Assembly (NCBI RefSeq): GCF_030127105.1
Contig: NZ_CP126161.1
Coordinates: forward strand, 1,860,001 to 1,924,000
Reading direction: 5' to 3'
DNA from: Haloarcula pelagica
Lineage (GTDB): Archaea; Halobacteriota; Halobacteria; Halobacteriales; Haloarculaceae
Length of the DNA: 64,000 bases
Shown here: piece by piece, positions 43,295 to 52,068 of the stretch
Numbering within the stretch: position 1 is the stretch's first letter
Layout: each line of letters opens with the position of its first letter
Notes under the pieces: generated by a model
Database searches by the model: none
What the model was told of the DNA's origin: nothing
Seen by the model: the letters and a program-made list of their open reading frames with translations, nothing else
Program-made: the position numbers and the translations under genes

Positions 43295-44665
43295 TCACCC
43301 GGTCTCGGTCGTGGGTTCGTACGGACCCATTTCCCGGCAGTCGTCGGCGGGGTCCTCGTCACACCCGTAGCCGACTTCCCGAGTGATCGTCACGGAGTCG
43401 TAGTAGCGGCTCTCTGACTGCTCGGCCGCGGGGAGTCCCTCGACGACCGGGACCGGCCGGATCGCCTGGTGGTCGCAGGCCCGCATCGTCTCCCGGCCGA
43501 TGCCCATGGCGTACTGGTGGCCTTCGAGTTCCCTGATGACCGCCGGCGGCTCGAAGGTCCCGGCGCGCTCGACCGCTGCGGCGTACTGGAGCGTCTGGCC
43601 ATAGGCCAGATGTGCCTGGTCCGAGCCCAGCCGCCAGTCGGGCCGTTCCTCTGGCTCTCCGAACTCCCGCTGGAACGCCTCGCTGAACGTCTGGGACAGC
43701 GGCGTGTCGATGCTCGGGTCCCACGAGATGGTCCCGACGACGCCCTCGATGGCCTCGCCGGTCAGCTCCGCGGTGGTCCGACTCAACAGCGGCGCGACGA
43801 TCTCGATGTCGTCGAAGACCTCCCGGGCCTGTCGGATCGCGTTCGCACCGTCGATCCCCCGGTACGACAGCGCCAGCACGTCCGGGTTGGCGGCTTTCGC
43901 CTCCTCTAGCTGCGGGCGGTATTCGGAGGTCCCGACGGTGGTCTGGGTGTCGCCCTGGTAGTCCCAGTTGTTGTCGAGCAACAGCCGCCGCAACTCGTTT
44001 GCCTGCGTGAACCCGAAGTCCGAGTTCGCGTGGAGGCCGTAGACGCTCGCGCGGTCGCCAAAGCGGTCGAGCAACACCGGGACGAGGGCCTGTGCCGCCA
44101 TCTTCGGGTTGAACATCTCCTGAAACCCGTACCGCGAACAGTCCGCGCCGGTGACGTTCGTCCCCGGCGCGAACCCGATCATGTGGACGACGCCGCGCGG
44201 GTGACAGAGATCGAAGAGCTTCACCGCCGTGTTGCCCGACGACCCGCCGGCGATCATCACCGCCCCCTCGGAGGCGATGAGGTCCCTGGCGACGCTGACG
44301 GCGGTCTCGGGCGAGGACTCCGTGTTCGCGGTCACCATCTCGACGGTCCGCCCCAACACGCCGTCGCCGCTCAGCGACGGGAACTTCCCGCTGTCGACCC
44401 ACCCACCGCCCTCGTTGAGGTGATCGACCGCGAGCCTGAACCCCCGTTCCTGGCGCTCCCCGTCGGAGCCGAACGGGCCGGACAGGGCGATCGGAAAGCC
44501 GAACGTGACGCTGTCCTCGCCGACGGGTTGGTTGGCGTACTGGCTCGGTGTCGCCGTCGACCCGCCGCCGTCACCGCCCATACAGCCGGCCCCCCCGACT
44601 GTTGCAGTCCCGGCCGCGACAGCCCGGAGAACCGCGCGTCTGGACGGTCCTTCACTATCCATCAT
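43295..44665 (-). CDS. periplasmic-binding lipoprotein of branched-chain/amide type
   Basis: 456 residues. A Tat lipoprotein signal: RR in SRRAVLRAVAAGT and a lipobox ending GGAGC, so it is exported folded and anchored by lipid. The binding domain (type I periplasmic fold, LivK/UrtA-like) follows with PIALSGPFGSDG. No permease or ATPase gene is adjacent. The ligand is unknown: amino acid, urea or amide are possible. ATG 44665 follows a TATA-like ACTAAATAATACG. Confidence 0.85.
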   Translation of the reverse strand: MMDSEGPSRRAVLRAVAAGTATVGGAGCMGGDGGGSTATPSQYANQPVGEDSVTFGFPIALSGPFGSDGERQERGFRLAVDHLNEGGGWVDSGKFPSLSGDGVLGRTVEMVTANTESSPETAVSVARDLIASEGAVMIAGGSSGNTAVKLFDLCHPRGVVHMIGFAPGTNVTGADCSRYGFQEMFNPKMAAQALVPVLLDRFGDRASVYGLHANSDFGFTQANELRRLLLDNNWDYQGDTQTTVGTSEYRPQLEEAKAANPDVLALSYRGIDGANAIRQAREVFDDIEIVAPLLSRTTAELTGEAIEGVVGTISWDPSIDTPLSQTFSEAFQREFGEPEERPDWRLGSDQAHLAYGQTLQYAAAVERAGTFEPPAVIRELEGHQYAMGIGRETMRACDHQAIRPVPVVEGLPAAEQSESRYYDSVTITREVGYGCDEDPADDCREMGPYEPTTETG

Positions 44666-44878
44666 GGGGGACAATTCGTTTCGTATTATTTAGTACTACA
44701 CCTGTTGGTAATACTTTCCTGAGGATCCGTCGCGGTGGCCAGTCGGGTGGCATAGAGCGCCCGCGGGGCCGCTTCGACCCGGATTCACGGTGTCCCGACC
44801 CCCCGCCGTCGACAGCCGGGGCTGGTCGGTCGTCGATAGTGCGGAGAGAATACCGGTGTCCCGGCGAGGCCGGCGACG

Positions 44879-45337
44879 CTACCGGTCGTCGTCGTCGACC
44901 GGGAACTGTTCGTGTTCACGGACCGCGTTCAGGACGATCGCCGTCGAGACCGATCGGACGTGTTCGTCTGTCACGAGCCGTTTGATGTAGGCGTTCATCT
45001 CGTCGGTGTCCTGGAACTTCCCGATCGCGACGATGTCGTGGCTACCCGTGACCTCGTAGACGGCCAGCAGGTTGTGCTGTTCGCGCATCGACTCGGTGAT
45101 GTCGACGAGTCCGTCGCCGTCGACCGAGAGCTGGAACACCGCCGTGACATCGTAGCCGAGGGCACCGTAGTCGACGCGGGCGGTGTACTCCTCGATGACA
45201 CCGGTCGACTCCAGTTCGTCCATCCGCCGTGAGACGGTCGTCGCCGCGACGCCGGTCTCCGTCGCGACATCGCGTGCGCTGGCTCGGCCGTCCCGCAACA
45301 GCGCGTTCACGACCGCCCTGTCGATCTCGTCGACCAT
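44879..45337 (-). CDS. Lrp/AsnC-family transcriptional regulator
   Basis: 152 residues: an N-terminal HTH (residues 1-60, DIDRAVVNALLRDGRASARDVATETGVAATTVSRRMDELESTG, written here in part) and a C-terminal RAM domain with VYEVTGSHDIVAIGKF. It starts 9 bp after glnK on the same strand, so it probably belongs to the amtB-glnK transcript and may sense glutamine or another nitrogen signal. Such regulators are candidates for nas control. Confidence 0.88.
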   Translation of the reverse strand: MVDEIDRAVVNALLRDGRASARDVATETGVAATTVSRRMDELESTGVIEEYTARVDYGALGYDVTAVFQLSVDGDGLVDITESMREQHNLLAVYEVTGSHDIVAIGKFQDTDEMNAYIKRLVTDEHVRSVSTAIVLNAVREHEQFPVDDDDR

Positions 45338-45346
45338 CCCCGGCGC

Positions 45347-45709
45347 TTACACCGCGTCCGGTCCGCTCTCGCCTGTCCGGACCTGGTAGGCCTCGTCGAC
45401 CGGCAGGACGAAGATCTTCCCGTCGCCTTTCTCCCCGGTGTGGGCGCCGTCTTTGATCGCTCCGACGACATCCTCGACCGGTGCGTCGGCGACGACACAC
45501 TCGATCTTGACCTTCTGGTGCAGGTCGACGACGTACTCCTCGCCGCGCCACTGGCCTTTCTTCGCGGGCTGTGAGCCCCGCCCGGAGACGTTGGTGACTG
45601 TCAGCGAGGGCGCGCCGACCTCCGCGAGCGCCTTCTTCACGTCACCGAGTTTGTCCGGCCGTACCATTGCCACGATCATCTTGATCTCGCGGTCGTCAGT
45701 TTCACTCAT
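45347..45709 (-). CDS. glnK: PII signal protein GlnK
   Basis: 120 residues. It senses ATP, ADP and 2-oxoglutarate and blocks AmtB when ammonium is sufficient. The T-loop has WRGEEYVVD with Tyr59 where bacterial PII is uridylylated. The loop Gly-rich [11 protein letters not shown] is near residue 43, and the C-terminal [23 protein letters not shown] matches the family. It overlaps amtB by eight bases, the usual amtB-glnK arrangement. Confidence 0.95.
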   Translation of the reverse strand: MSETDDREIKMIVAMVRPDKLGDVKKALAEVGAPSLTVTNVSGRGSQPAKKGQWRGEEYVVDLHQKVKIECVVADAPVEDVVGAIKDGAHTGEKGDGKIFVLPVDEAYQVRTGESGPDAV

Positions 45710-46997
45710 CCTTGGAACCTCCGTCGCTGCGGATCATTTCACTCACGTTGCCACCGTCGGCGACGACACCGTCGCTCCCGAACTCGGGGTAGGTCTCGAC
45801 GCCGTGTTCGCTGACATCCAGCCCTTCCTGCTCGTGTTCGGGGGTGACGCGTGCCTGTCCGACCGACTTGAGAACGAACCAGATTGCGGCCGTCGCAGTG
45901 ATCGTCCAGCCGCCGATGATGACGACACCGACGAGCTGTGCGATGAACGCGGGGACGATCGCGACACTACCTGCGGCGACGAACGGGTACAGCAGCGTCC
46001 CCAGCACGCCCGCACTGCCGTGGACCGGGAAGACTGCACACACGTCGTCGATGTTGAGCGTCCGTTCGACGAAGTTGAAGACGATCGGGAGCTGGGCACC
46101 CGAGAGGACGCCGACGACGAACGCGCCCCACCAGGCCGTGGTGTGGGGGATCGCCGTGATACCGACGAGGCCGGCAAGCAGCCCGTTTGCGACGTACAGC
46201 GTGTCGACCTTCCCCGTCTTGAGCCACGCGACTGCGGCGGCGCCGATGGCACCCATCGCCATCGAGATGGTGGTGGTCATCGCGACGCGGCCGAGCTGTT
46301 CGCCCAGGAACGCGTCACCGATGATCGCCGAGGTGCCGACGTTGAAGCCGTACCAGCCGAAAGCCAGGATCAACGTTCCCAGCACTGCGAAGGTCATCGA
46401 GTGGCCGGGGATGACGTTCGCGGAGCCGTCCTCGTTGAACCGTCCCATCCGGGGGCCGAGGATCGCCGCCGCGGTCAGGCCGGCGATGCCGCCCATGCCG
46501 TGGACGATCATCCCGCCCGCGAAGTCGGTGAAGGCGGTGCCGGTGATGACCTCGACCAGTCCCGGGCCCGTCGAACTCCAGGTCATCGCGATGACGACCG
46601 GGTAGATGACTGCGGCCAGCAGGAACGTGTAGGTCATGTACGCACGGAGTTTCGCGCGACCGGCCACCGCCCCGGAGACGATGGTCGCGGCGGTCATCGC
46701 GAACACCGCGCCGTAGAGCCAGTCGATCCAGCCCGTCCCGCTGGTCATGAAGGCGGCCGAGAAGCCGCCCCCACCTGCCAGCGAGGCGATGCCGGAGCCG
46801 ATCCCGAAGAACACCGTTACCCCGACCGACCAGGTCAGGAGGTTCTTCGTCAGCTGGTTCGCGACGTTCTTCGAGCGCACCTGCCCGGCTTCGAGCATGG
46901 CGAAGCCGGCGTGCATGAAGAAGATCAGGAACGATACCACGAGGATCCACGTGTAGTTGAGTGCGTCAGTCGTCACCTGGAGTGGTGCAAGTACCAT
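45702..46997 (-). CDS. amtB: ammonium transporter
   Basis: 431 residues, 11 membrane segments expected. The twin pore histidines are H166 in IVHGMGG and H326 in FPVHGSAG. C-terminal hydrophilic tail beyond residue 390 is acidic. It heads the amtB-glnK-Lrp operon. A minus-strand TATA candidate CGAACTAAACTG is 21-30 bases before the ATG, which would give a leaderless message. Confidence 0.95.
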   Translation of the reverse strand: MVLAPLQVTTDALNYTWILVVSFLIFFMHAGFAMLEAGQVRSKNVANQLTKNLLTWSVGVTVFFGIGSGIASLAGGGGFSAAFMTSGTGWIDWLYGAVFAMTAATIVSGAVAGRAKLRAYMTYTFLLAAVIYPVVIAMTWSSTGPGLVEVITGTAFTDFAGGMIVHGMGGIAGLTAAAILGPRMGRFNEDGSANVIPGHSMTFAVLGTLILAFGWYGFNVGTSAIIGDAFLGEQLGRVAMTTTISMAMGAIGAAAVAWLKTGKVDTLYVANGLLAGLVGITAIPHTTAWWGAFVVGVLSGAQLPIVFNFVERTLNIDDVCAVFPVHGSAGVLGTLLYPFVAAGSVAIVPAFIAQLVGVVIIGGWTITATAAIWFVLKSVGQARVTPEHEQEGLDVSEHGVETYPEFGSDGVVADGGNVSEMIRSDGGSKDE

Positions 46998-47447
46998 TTT
47001 TTGTGTTCACCTGTTTCAGTTTAGTTCGAAGTTTAGTTTGAACGTCCAACTCTATCGCCGCTCGCTCCAACTTTCGTCACTTCGTTCACGGAGAAGTCTC
47101 TTGGCAGAGGTATACATAAGGGTTTGCTTTATGAAAGTGGAAATTGGGAGGTGTTCAGTAGACGATTGTCCGAATTACCGTACAATATTATCGATATAAG
47201 GTTGTTCTCCGTCAAGAAATGAAGCGTCTGTCCGCGAAAATTTTGGACGAACGTCGACCGCTAGACCGGCGGCTCAGGCCGATATCGGCCCGATTTGCTT
47301 GCGCGCACCCCCGCTCGGCGGGTGTTGCCAGCGGCGGCAAGGTTATGGGGCTGTATTCGAACGGATCTATTGTAACGAGCAATACTATTGGAGGAAACCT
47401 GTCGAAAGCTTCGTATATCCAAACAAATTTGCCAATCTTCCGGAATA
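46998..47447. other. AT-rich regulatory gap between amtB and the histidine kinase
   Basis: 450 bp with about 45% G+C in the middle, far below the window mean. No ORF is credible. It includes GTTGGACGTT on the minus strand (47041-47050) near the amtB promoter and TTTTGGACGAACG (47241-47253). A TATA-like CGTATATCC near 47412-47420 is 28-36 bases before the ATG at 47448. Confidence 0.45.
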
Positions 47448-47749
47448 TGAACGTACATAACGAACCAGCTATCCCACAGGTGACGACCGAGGACCGCGGT
47501 ATCGCGAACGCGCAGGGCGCCCTCGATGTCGTCCAGGCCACGTCGGTCACCGTCGACGAGGAGATCGCCGCGATCGACGAGCGCGCCGGCGAGCAGGCGA
47601 CCGACGCTGCCGACCAGACGCTCCTGTTGCGGCGCGAGGACGGCCAGAGTACGGTCGAACTCCGCACCTCTCCCGTGGGGACGACCGGCGTCCGGCGGTC
47701 GGTGACAGCGCTGTCGGCACCGCCCTTCCTCCGGATCGTGACCCGCTGA
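47448..47749 (+). CDS. possible N-terminal part of the PAS histidine kinase
   Basis: A 100-codon frame with haloarchaeal codon use (MNVHNEPAIPQ, then GALDVVQATSV and ending FLRIVTR). It has a TATA-like element upstream. It stops at 47747-47749, overlapping the kinase ATG by one base (TGATG). One extra C in the CCC at 47742-47744 would join it to the kinase frame (IVTPLMFGVDRDGR), giving one 548-residue protein. It may instead be a separate, translationally coupled small protein. Confidence 0.5.
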
Positions 47750-49092
47750 TGTTCGGGGTCGACCGTGACGGCCGGCTCTCGTTCGTGACCGAGGAGTTCG
47801 CGACGCTGCTGTCGGCGGACTCGGCGTCACTGACGGGCAGACAGCTCTCGTCGCTGGTCACGGCCGACGACGCCGAGACCGTCGAGCGTGCGATTCAGGC
47901 CGTCCGCAGCGCCGACGACCGGGAGACACGGGGCTGTCAGGTCACCTTCGACGGCGACGAGCGCCAGCTCCCCGCGACGGTCGAGGTGACGGCCGCCGAC
48001 GGTCCGGTCGTCTGTGCGGTCCACCGCTCGACGAGCGTCCACGATCGGTTCGACCACCTCTTCGATCTCATCGAGGACCCAGCCGTGGCCTTCGAGATCG
48101 TCGACGGGACGCCCGTCGTCCGCGCCGTCAACGTCTCCTTTACCGCGACCTTCGGGCACGACACGCCGGACGCCCTCGGCGAGTCGCTCAACGAACTCAT
48201 CGTCCCCGACGGGAAAGACGCCGAGGCGACCGACTACGACCAGCGCACCGCCGACGGGAAGACGAACCACGCCGTCGTCTCCCGGCAGACCGTCGACGGT
48301 CGCCGGGAGTTCGACTACCACAGCGTCCCGTATCGGGCCGAGGACGGCCGACGGTACGGCTTCGCCATCTACACCGATGTCACCGAGGACCGCCGTCGAC
48401 AGCAACGGCTGCGGGTGCTCCACCGGGTGTTGCGACACAACCTCCGGAACGACCTCTCGGTGGTCCTCGGTGCGGCCCAACACCTCGGCAACGCCGTGAC
48501 CGACACGTACGCGGAGACGATGATCGAGCGGATCCTCGACGCCGCGGGACGCATCGACGCGGTCAGCCAGCAGGCGAAGGAGGTCGAATCGGCCCTGGCA
48601 AACACCACCTCCCGAGCGGTCGATCCGGTCTCGCTGGCCCGGAGCGTCGCGAACAGCTATCCCGAGGTGGCGTCGATCGAGACCGATATCCCCGCCCCAG
48701 TCGCAGTCCCGGGCGGGCCGGGGGTGTACGACGCGCTGGACAACCTCGTCGAGAACGCCGTCGAACACACGCCCGACGGGACCGAGGTCCGGGTCCGAAT
48801 CGAGCGAGACGGCGACGAGATCTTTCTGCGGGTCGAAGACGACGGCCCGGGCATCCCCGATATCGAACGCGCGGCCGTCTTCGAGGGCGAGACGATAACC
48901 ACCCTCCAGCACGGCAGCGGGCTGGGGATCTGGCTCGCTCGCTGGGTCGCCGAGTCGGCCGGCGGCACCCTCGGTTACGACCGCGTGGCCGGTCGGACAG
49001 TCGTCACGATCAGGCTCCCCGCGGTCGAGCGTGACGGCGACGTTCTCGCCCTCGACCCCGAGGGGTCGGAACTGGAGACCCTCTCGGAGTAG
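47749..49092 (+). CDS. PAS-domain sensor histidine kinase
   Basis: 447 residues in this frame: two PAS domains (about 1-85 and 95-215), then H-box RVLRHNLRNDLSVVLG near 222, N-box DNLVENAVEHTPDG near 330, G1 VEDDGPGIPD near 366 and G2 GSGLGIWLARW near 390. No membrane segments, so it senses a cytoplasmic signal. Its first PAS domain starts immediately, consistent with an upstream frameshift (see the preceding feature). No response regulator gene is adjacent. Confidence 0.88.
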   Translation: MFGVDRDGRLSFVTEEFATLLSADSASLTGRQLSSLVTADDAETVERAIQAVRSADDRETRGCQVTFDGDERQLPATVEVTAADGPVVCAVHRSTSVHDRFDHLFDLIEDPAVAFEIVDGTPVVRAVNVSFTATFGHDTPDALGESLNELIVPDGKDAEATDYDQRTADGKTNHAVVSRQTVDGRREFDYHSVPYRAEDGRRYGFAIYTDVTEDRRRQQRLRVLHRVLRHNLRNDLSVVLGAAQHLGNAVTDTYAETMIERILDAAGRIDAVSQQAKEVESALANTTSRAVDPVSLARSVANSYPEVASIETDIPAPVAVPGGPGVYDALDNLVENAVEHTPDGTEVRVRIERDGDEIFLRVEDDGPGIPDIERAAVFEGETITTLQHGSGLGIWLARWVAESAGGTLGYDRVAGRTVVTIRLPAVERDGDVLALDPEGSELETLSE

Positions 49093-49095
49093 GAC

Positions 49096-49577
49096 TCAGC
49101 GCCTGAGCGCCGCGGTCAGTGCCACGCCCGCCAGGACGAGCGCGGCCAGCGCCAGCGGCGGCAACTCGAAGGAACTCGCGCGGAACAACACCGCGGCGAC
49201 GACGGCGGCCCCGGCCACCAGCCCCGTCGTCCCGGCGGTGTGGCTCAACTCCAGGCGCCGGCTCCGGGCCTCGCCCAGATCGTCCCGGAGTTCGAGCGCC
49301 GAGTGGGCGAACGTCCAGGCGAGTACCGTCCCGACGCCGCCGGCGAGTACCGTCGTCGTCGAGGCGCCCTGGACGCCGGCGAGCAGGACCGCGCCGAACA
49401 GCGCCGCGCCGACGAGGTTCGCCAACAGCCCGTTGTCGGCGAGCCAGCTCCCGGCAGCGCGACGAGTGCGAGGAGCGCGGCGGCCGTCGAGAGCGGGCCG
49501 ATCCCGGCGACGAAGAGCGTCCCGACGGTCGCCAGCCCGGCCGCGAGCGCACACCCCTGTCCCGTCTGTGGCGCCAT
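49096..49577 (-). pseudogene. DUF7519-like membrane protein, frameshifted
   Basis: The expected protein of about 160 residues begins at ATG 49577 (MAPQTGQGCALAAGLATVGTL), overlapping the DUF58 stop, and is hydrophobic throughout. Its continuation (SWLADNGLLANLVGAALFG to VALTAALRR) is in another frame. The break is at CCC (49450-49452 on the plus strand). A fourth C would restore one protein. It belongs to the DUF58/DUF4129 cluster. Function unknown. Confidence 0.75.
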
Positions 49578-50844
49578 CACCGACCACCTCCGGCCTGGCC
49601 GAGGAGTCCCTGCAGCGACCGACCCTCGGCCCAGTCGTACACCTCGACGCCGGCCGCCCGCAGTTCCCTGAGCCGATCGCCCCGCTCTAAGCGGGCCAGC
49701 CGGTGACCGGCCGTGTTGGTCGCCGTCGCGTCGGGGCTGACCACCGTCACCGGGTGGCCCCTGGCGGCCAGCCGGCGGGCGACGCTCGCGCTCTCGTCGT
49801 CACACAGCGGGCTCAGGAAGATGACGTTCGCCGCCGCCGGGAGCTGTGCGAACAGCCGGTCCACGTCGGGCGCCTCGGTCACCGGCGTCGCCGTGAACGC
49901 CCGGTCCTCCCGGAGCCGCTCGCGTGCCTGCCGCCGGTGGGACTCGCTTTGCCCCGGTGGCAGCCAGCTCTCCTGGGGGAGAGAGCGGCCAGTCCGACCG
50001 CGTGGCCGTCCTCCGGCAGCCCTTCGACGAGCGCCAGCGCGGCCGTCCGCGACCGCTCGACGGCGGTCTGTGCCGTCTCCGCGGGCGCGACGGCGGCGGC
50101 CTGCCGGCTGTCGACGAGGACGATCACCGTCGCCGCCTGCTCGCGCTGGAACTCGACGGTCGTCAACTCGCCCGTGCGGGCGTAGCGGTTCCAGTCCACC
50201 CGGGATAGGGGGTCGTTCGGCCGGCGCTCCCGGACGGCGTAGAAGGACTGCCCGGCCCCCCCGTCGTCGACCGGGACCTGCCCGGGCCGGCGGTAGACGG
50301 CCGGGATCAGCGCCAACATCGCCTTGCCGCTGGGGCGCTCCCAGGTGACCGATTCCGGCTGTACGTCGATCCGGTCGTGACGGGCGACCACGCCGACCAC
50401 GTCCCGGACGACGACCGTCGCCGGGTCGAACACGCACCGGTCGTTCCCGCCGGTCATCTCGTAGGTCACGGTCGTGCTCGCGCCCGGCCGGAGGCTGGTC
50501 CCGACCGACGCGGAGCCGTCGACGACCCGCACCGTCTCCGGGACGCCGTCGGCCACGCGAACGTCGGGGAGGGTCCGGTCGCCCTCGTTGCGCACCGTCA
50601 GCCGGACGGTGACCGATTCGCCGATGCCGGGGTCGGTCGGCTCGATGGACCGCTCGACGGCGACGCTCGCGGCCGGCGGGACCGCCACCCGGTCGTAGGC
50701 ACCAAGCGCCGCGCCGACCCCGCCGAGCAGGACCAGCGCGGGCGCCTGTGCGACCAGGCCCACCGCCGCGGCCAGCAAGGCGGCCCCGGTCAGCCCGAGC
50801 CAGCGCCCGGTCTGGTGGACGCTGCCGCCCGCGCTTTCGCTCAT
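49577..50844 (-). pseudogene. DUF58-domain protein, frameshifted
   Basis: About 422 residues if repaired. Two membrane segments (residues 15-50) come first, then a beta-rich region (VRLTVRNEGDRTLPDV) and the DUF58 domain (DPLSRVDWNRYARTGELTTVEFQRE, a vWA-like fold with VIVLVDSR). The frame breaks at GGGGG (49975-49979): five Gs are seen, six would make the conserved continuation LSPQESWLPPGQ. DUF58 proteins usually work with MoxR ATPases, and no MoxR is in the window. Start ATG 50844. Confidence 0.82.
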
Positions 50845-51377
50845 CGGTCGTCCTCGCGCGCGAGCAACTCGGTCGTCACGGCACCGACCCAGCGGTGGAA
50901 CGGCCGCACACCCGAGAGCCACCCCTCGATCCGGGCGCGCAACGACGGGCGAATCTCCCCGCGGGACAGCACCGCCGCCGCCCGCCCGTCCTCGGTCCAG
51001 GTGCCCTCGGCCAACTGCTGTTCGGCCGCCGAGCGGGTCAGGCCCCGCCGTTCCAGCACCGAGAGCGCGACCGACTGGAGCCGGTCCCGGATCGCCTTGC
51101 CGTCCCGGCCGGCCGACAGCGCCGTGTCGACCTCGTCGCCGGGGATCGTCGCCGTCCGGCTGTCGGTGTCGGGCAGCCTCGGTCGCTCGTCTCCTTCGAG
51201 CGAGTGGACCAGCAACGCCAGGAGCGCGAAACTGCCGGCGACGACCGCGACGGCGATCAACAGCAGGTTCCGGGCGTCGTCGGGGACGACGGCGACGCCG
51301 ACCGCGCCCAGCCCGACGGCAAGCACCGTCGCGCCCAGGCCGACGGCCAGGGGCACCGGCCGCAGCCCGTCGCTCAT
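50841..51377 (-). CDS. DUF7269-like membrane protein
   Basis: 178 residues. Two membrane segments (about 8-32 and 38-60) precede a soluble helical domain (IRDRLQSVALSVLERRGLTRSAAEQQL). It overlaps both neighbours by four bases (ATGA), so the operon is DUF4129, DUF7269, DUF58, DUF7519. No enzyme motif is visible. Known only as a companion in haloarchaeal DUF58 clusters. Confidence 0.7.
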   Translation of the reverse strand: MSDGLRPVPLAVGLGATVLAVGLGAVGVAVVPDDARNLLLIAVAVVAGSFALLALLVHSLEGDERPRLPDTDSRTATIPGDEVDTALSAGRDGKAIRDRLQSVALSVLERRGLTRSAAEQQLAEGTWTEDGRAAAVLSRGEIRPSLRARIEGWLSGVRPFHRWVGAVTTELLAREDDR

Positions 51378-52021
51378 CGGTCGTCCTCCGGACCGACCGT
51401 CGCCCGGTCCAGCGCCTCCGTGGCACGCTGTTCCAGTTCGGCGGTCGGCTGTTCGCCGCCGTATCTGACCCGCTCGAAGGTCTCACGCAACTGCTCGAGC
51501 GCGTCGGGGTCCTCGCTGGCGCCGGCCAGCCGCCGGGCGTACTCCCGGGGAGTGGTCGCGCCGTCGGCCGGCCCGAGCCGCTCGGTCAGGTCGGCCCAGG
51601 CCCGGTACACGTCGTTCGAGAGCGGCACGTCGATGCTGTCGGTCGAGTACGTCGGCGTGTCCGCCGACTCGCCGGGGGTCACGAACGCCTTCTCGGTGTC
51701 GTCGTCGGGGGTCTCACCGCCGCCGGCAAAGCGCCAGACGGCGACGACCACCGCGGCGAACGCGACCACGAGCGCGCCGACGGCCGGCGAGGAGAGCGTG
51801 GGGAGCAGCGAGCGGGCGCCGCCGTCCTCGGCCGGCGGGGAGGCGTCGCTGGGGTCGTCCGGTCCGGGGTAGTCCGCGCCGGGATTGTCGATCTCTCTGT
51901 CGTCCATCTCGGGGTCGATACGATCCCGACCGGTGCTCGCGTCGAGGCTCGCGGCACCGACGCTGAACGACAGCAGGGCGACCGCGGCCACGACGGCCAC
52001 GAGGAGGGTCTGTCGTCGCAT
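51374..52021 (-). CDS. DUF4129-domain membrane protein
   Basis: 215 residues. A signal-anchor helix (residues 5-25), an acidic stretch, a membrane segment (80-100) and the DUF4129 helical domain at the C-terminus (DVYRAWADLTERLG, TPREYARRLAG). DUF4129 is usually found C-terminal in transglutaminase-like proteins or next to DUF58/MoxR. It is first in the four-gene operon and probably cooperates with DUF58 in an envelope or chaperone role, which is inference only. Confidence 0.75.
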   Translation of the reverse strand: MRRQTLLVAVVAAVALLSFSVGAASLDASTGRDRIDPEMDDREIDNPGADYPGPDDPSDASPPAEDGGARSLLPTLSSPAVGALVVAFAAVVVAVWRFAGGGETPDDDTEKAFVTPGESADTPTYSTDSIDVPLSNDVYRAWADLTERLGPADGATTPREYARRLAGASEDPDALEQLRETFERVRYGGEQPTAELEQRATEALDRATVGPEDDR

Positions 52022-52068
52022 GTGCGTGTGCGTGTGGTCCTGGCGGTTGAATAGGTTCGGGGTCTGTC

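Noticed and set aside
46957-47199. An 80-codon frame across the amtB start and the AT-rich gap
   Set aside because: Overlaps the amtB start antisense, Ser/Arg/Leu-rich, no conserved pattern.
47219-47447. Upstream extension of the frame before 47448
   Set aside because: The extra 76 residues lie in AT-rich DNA with non-halophilic composition, and a TATA box sits just before 47448.
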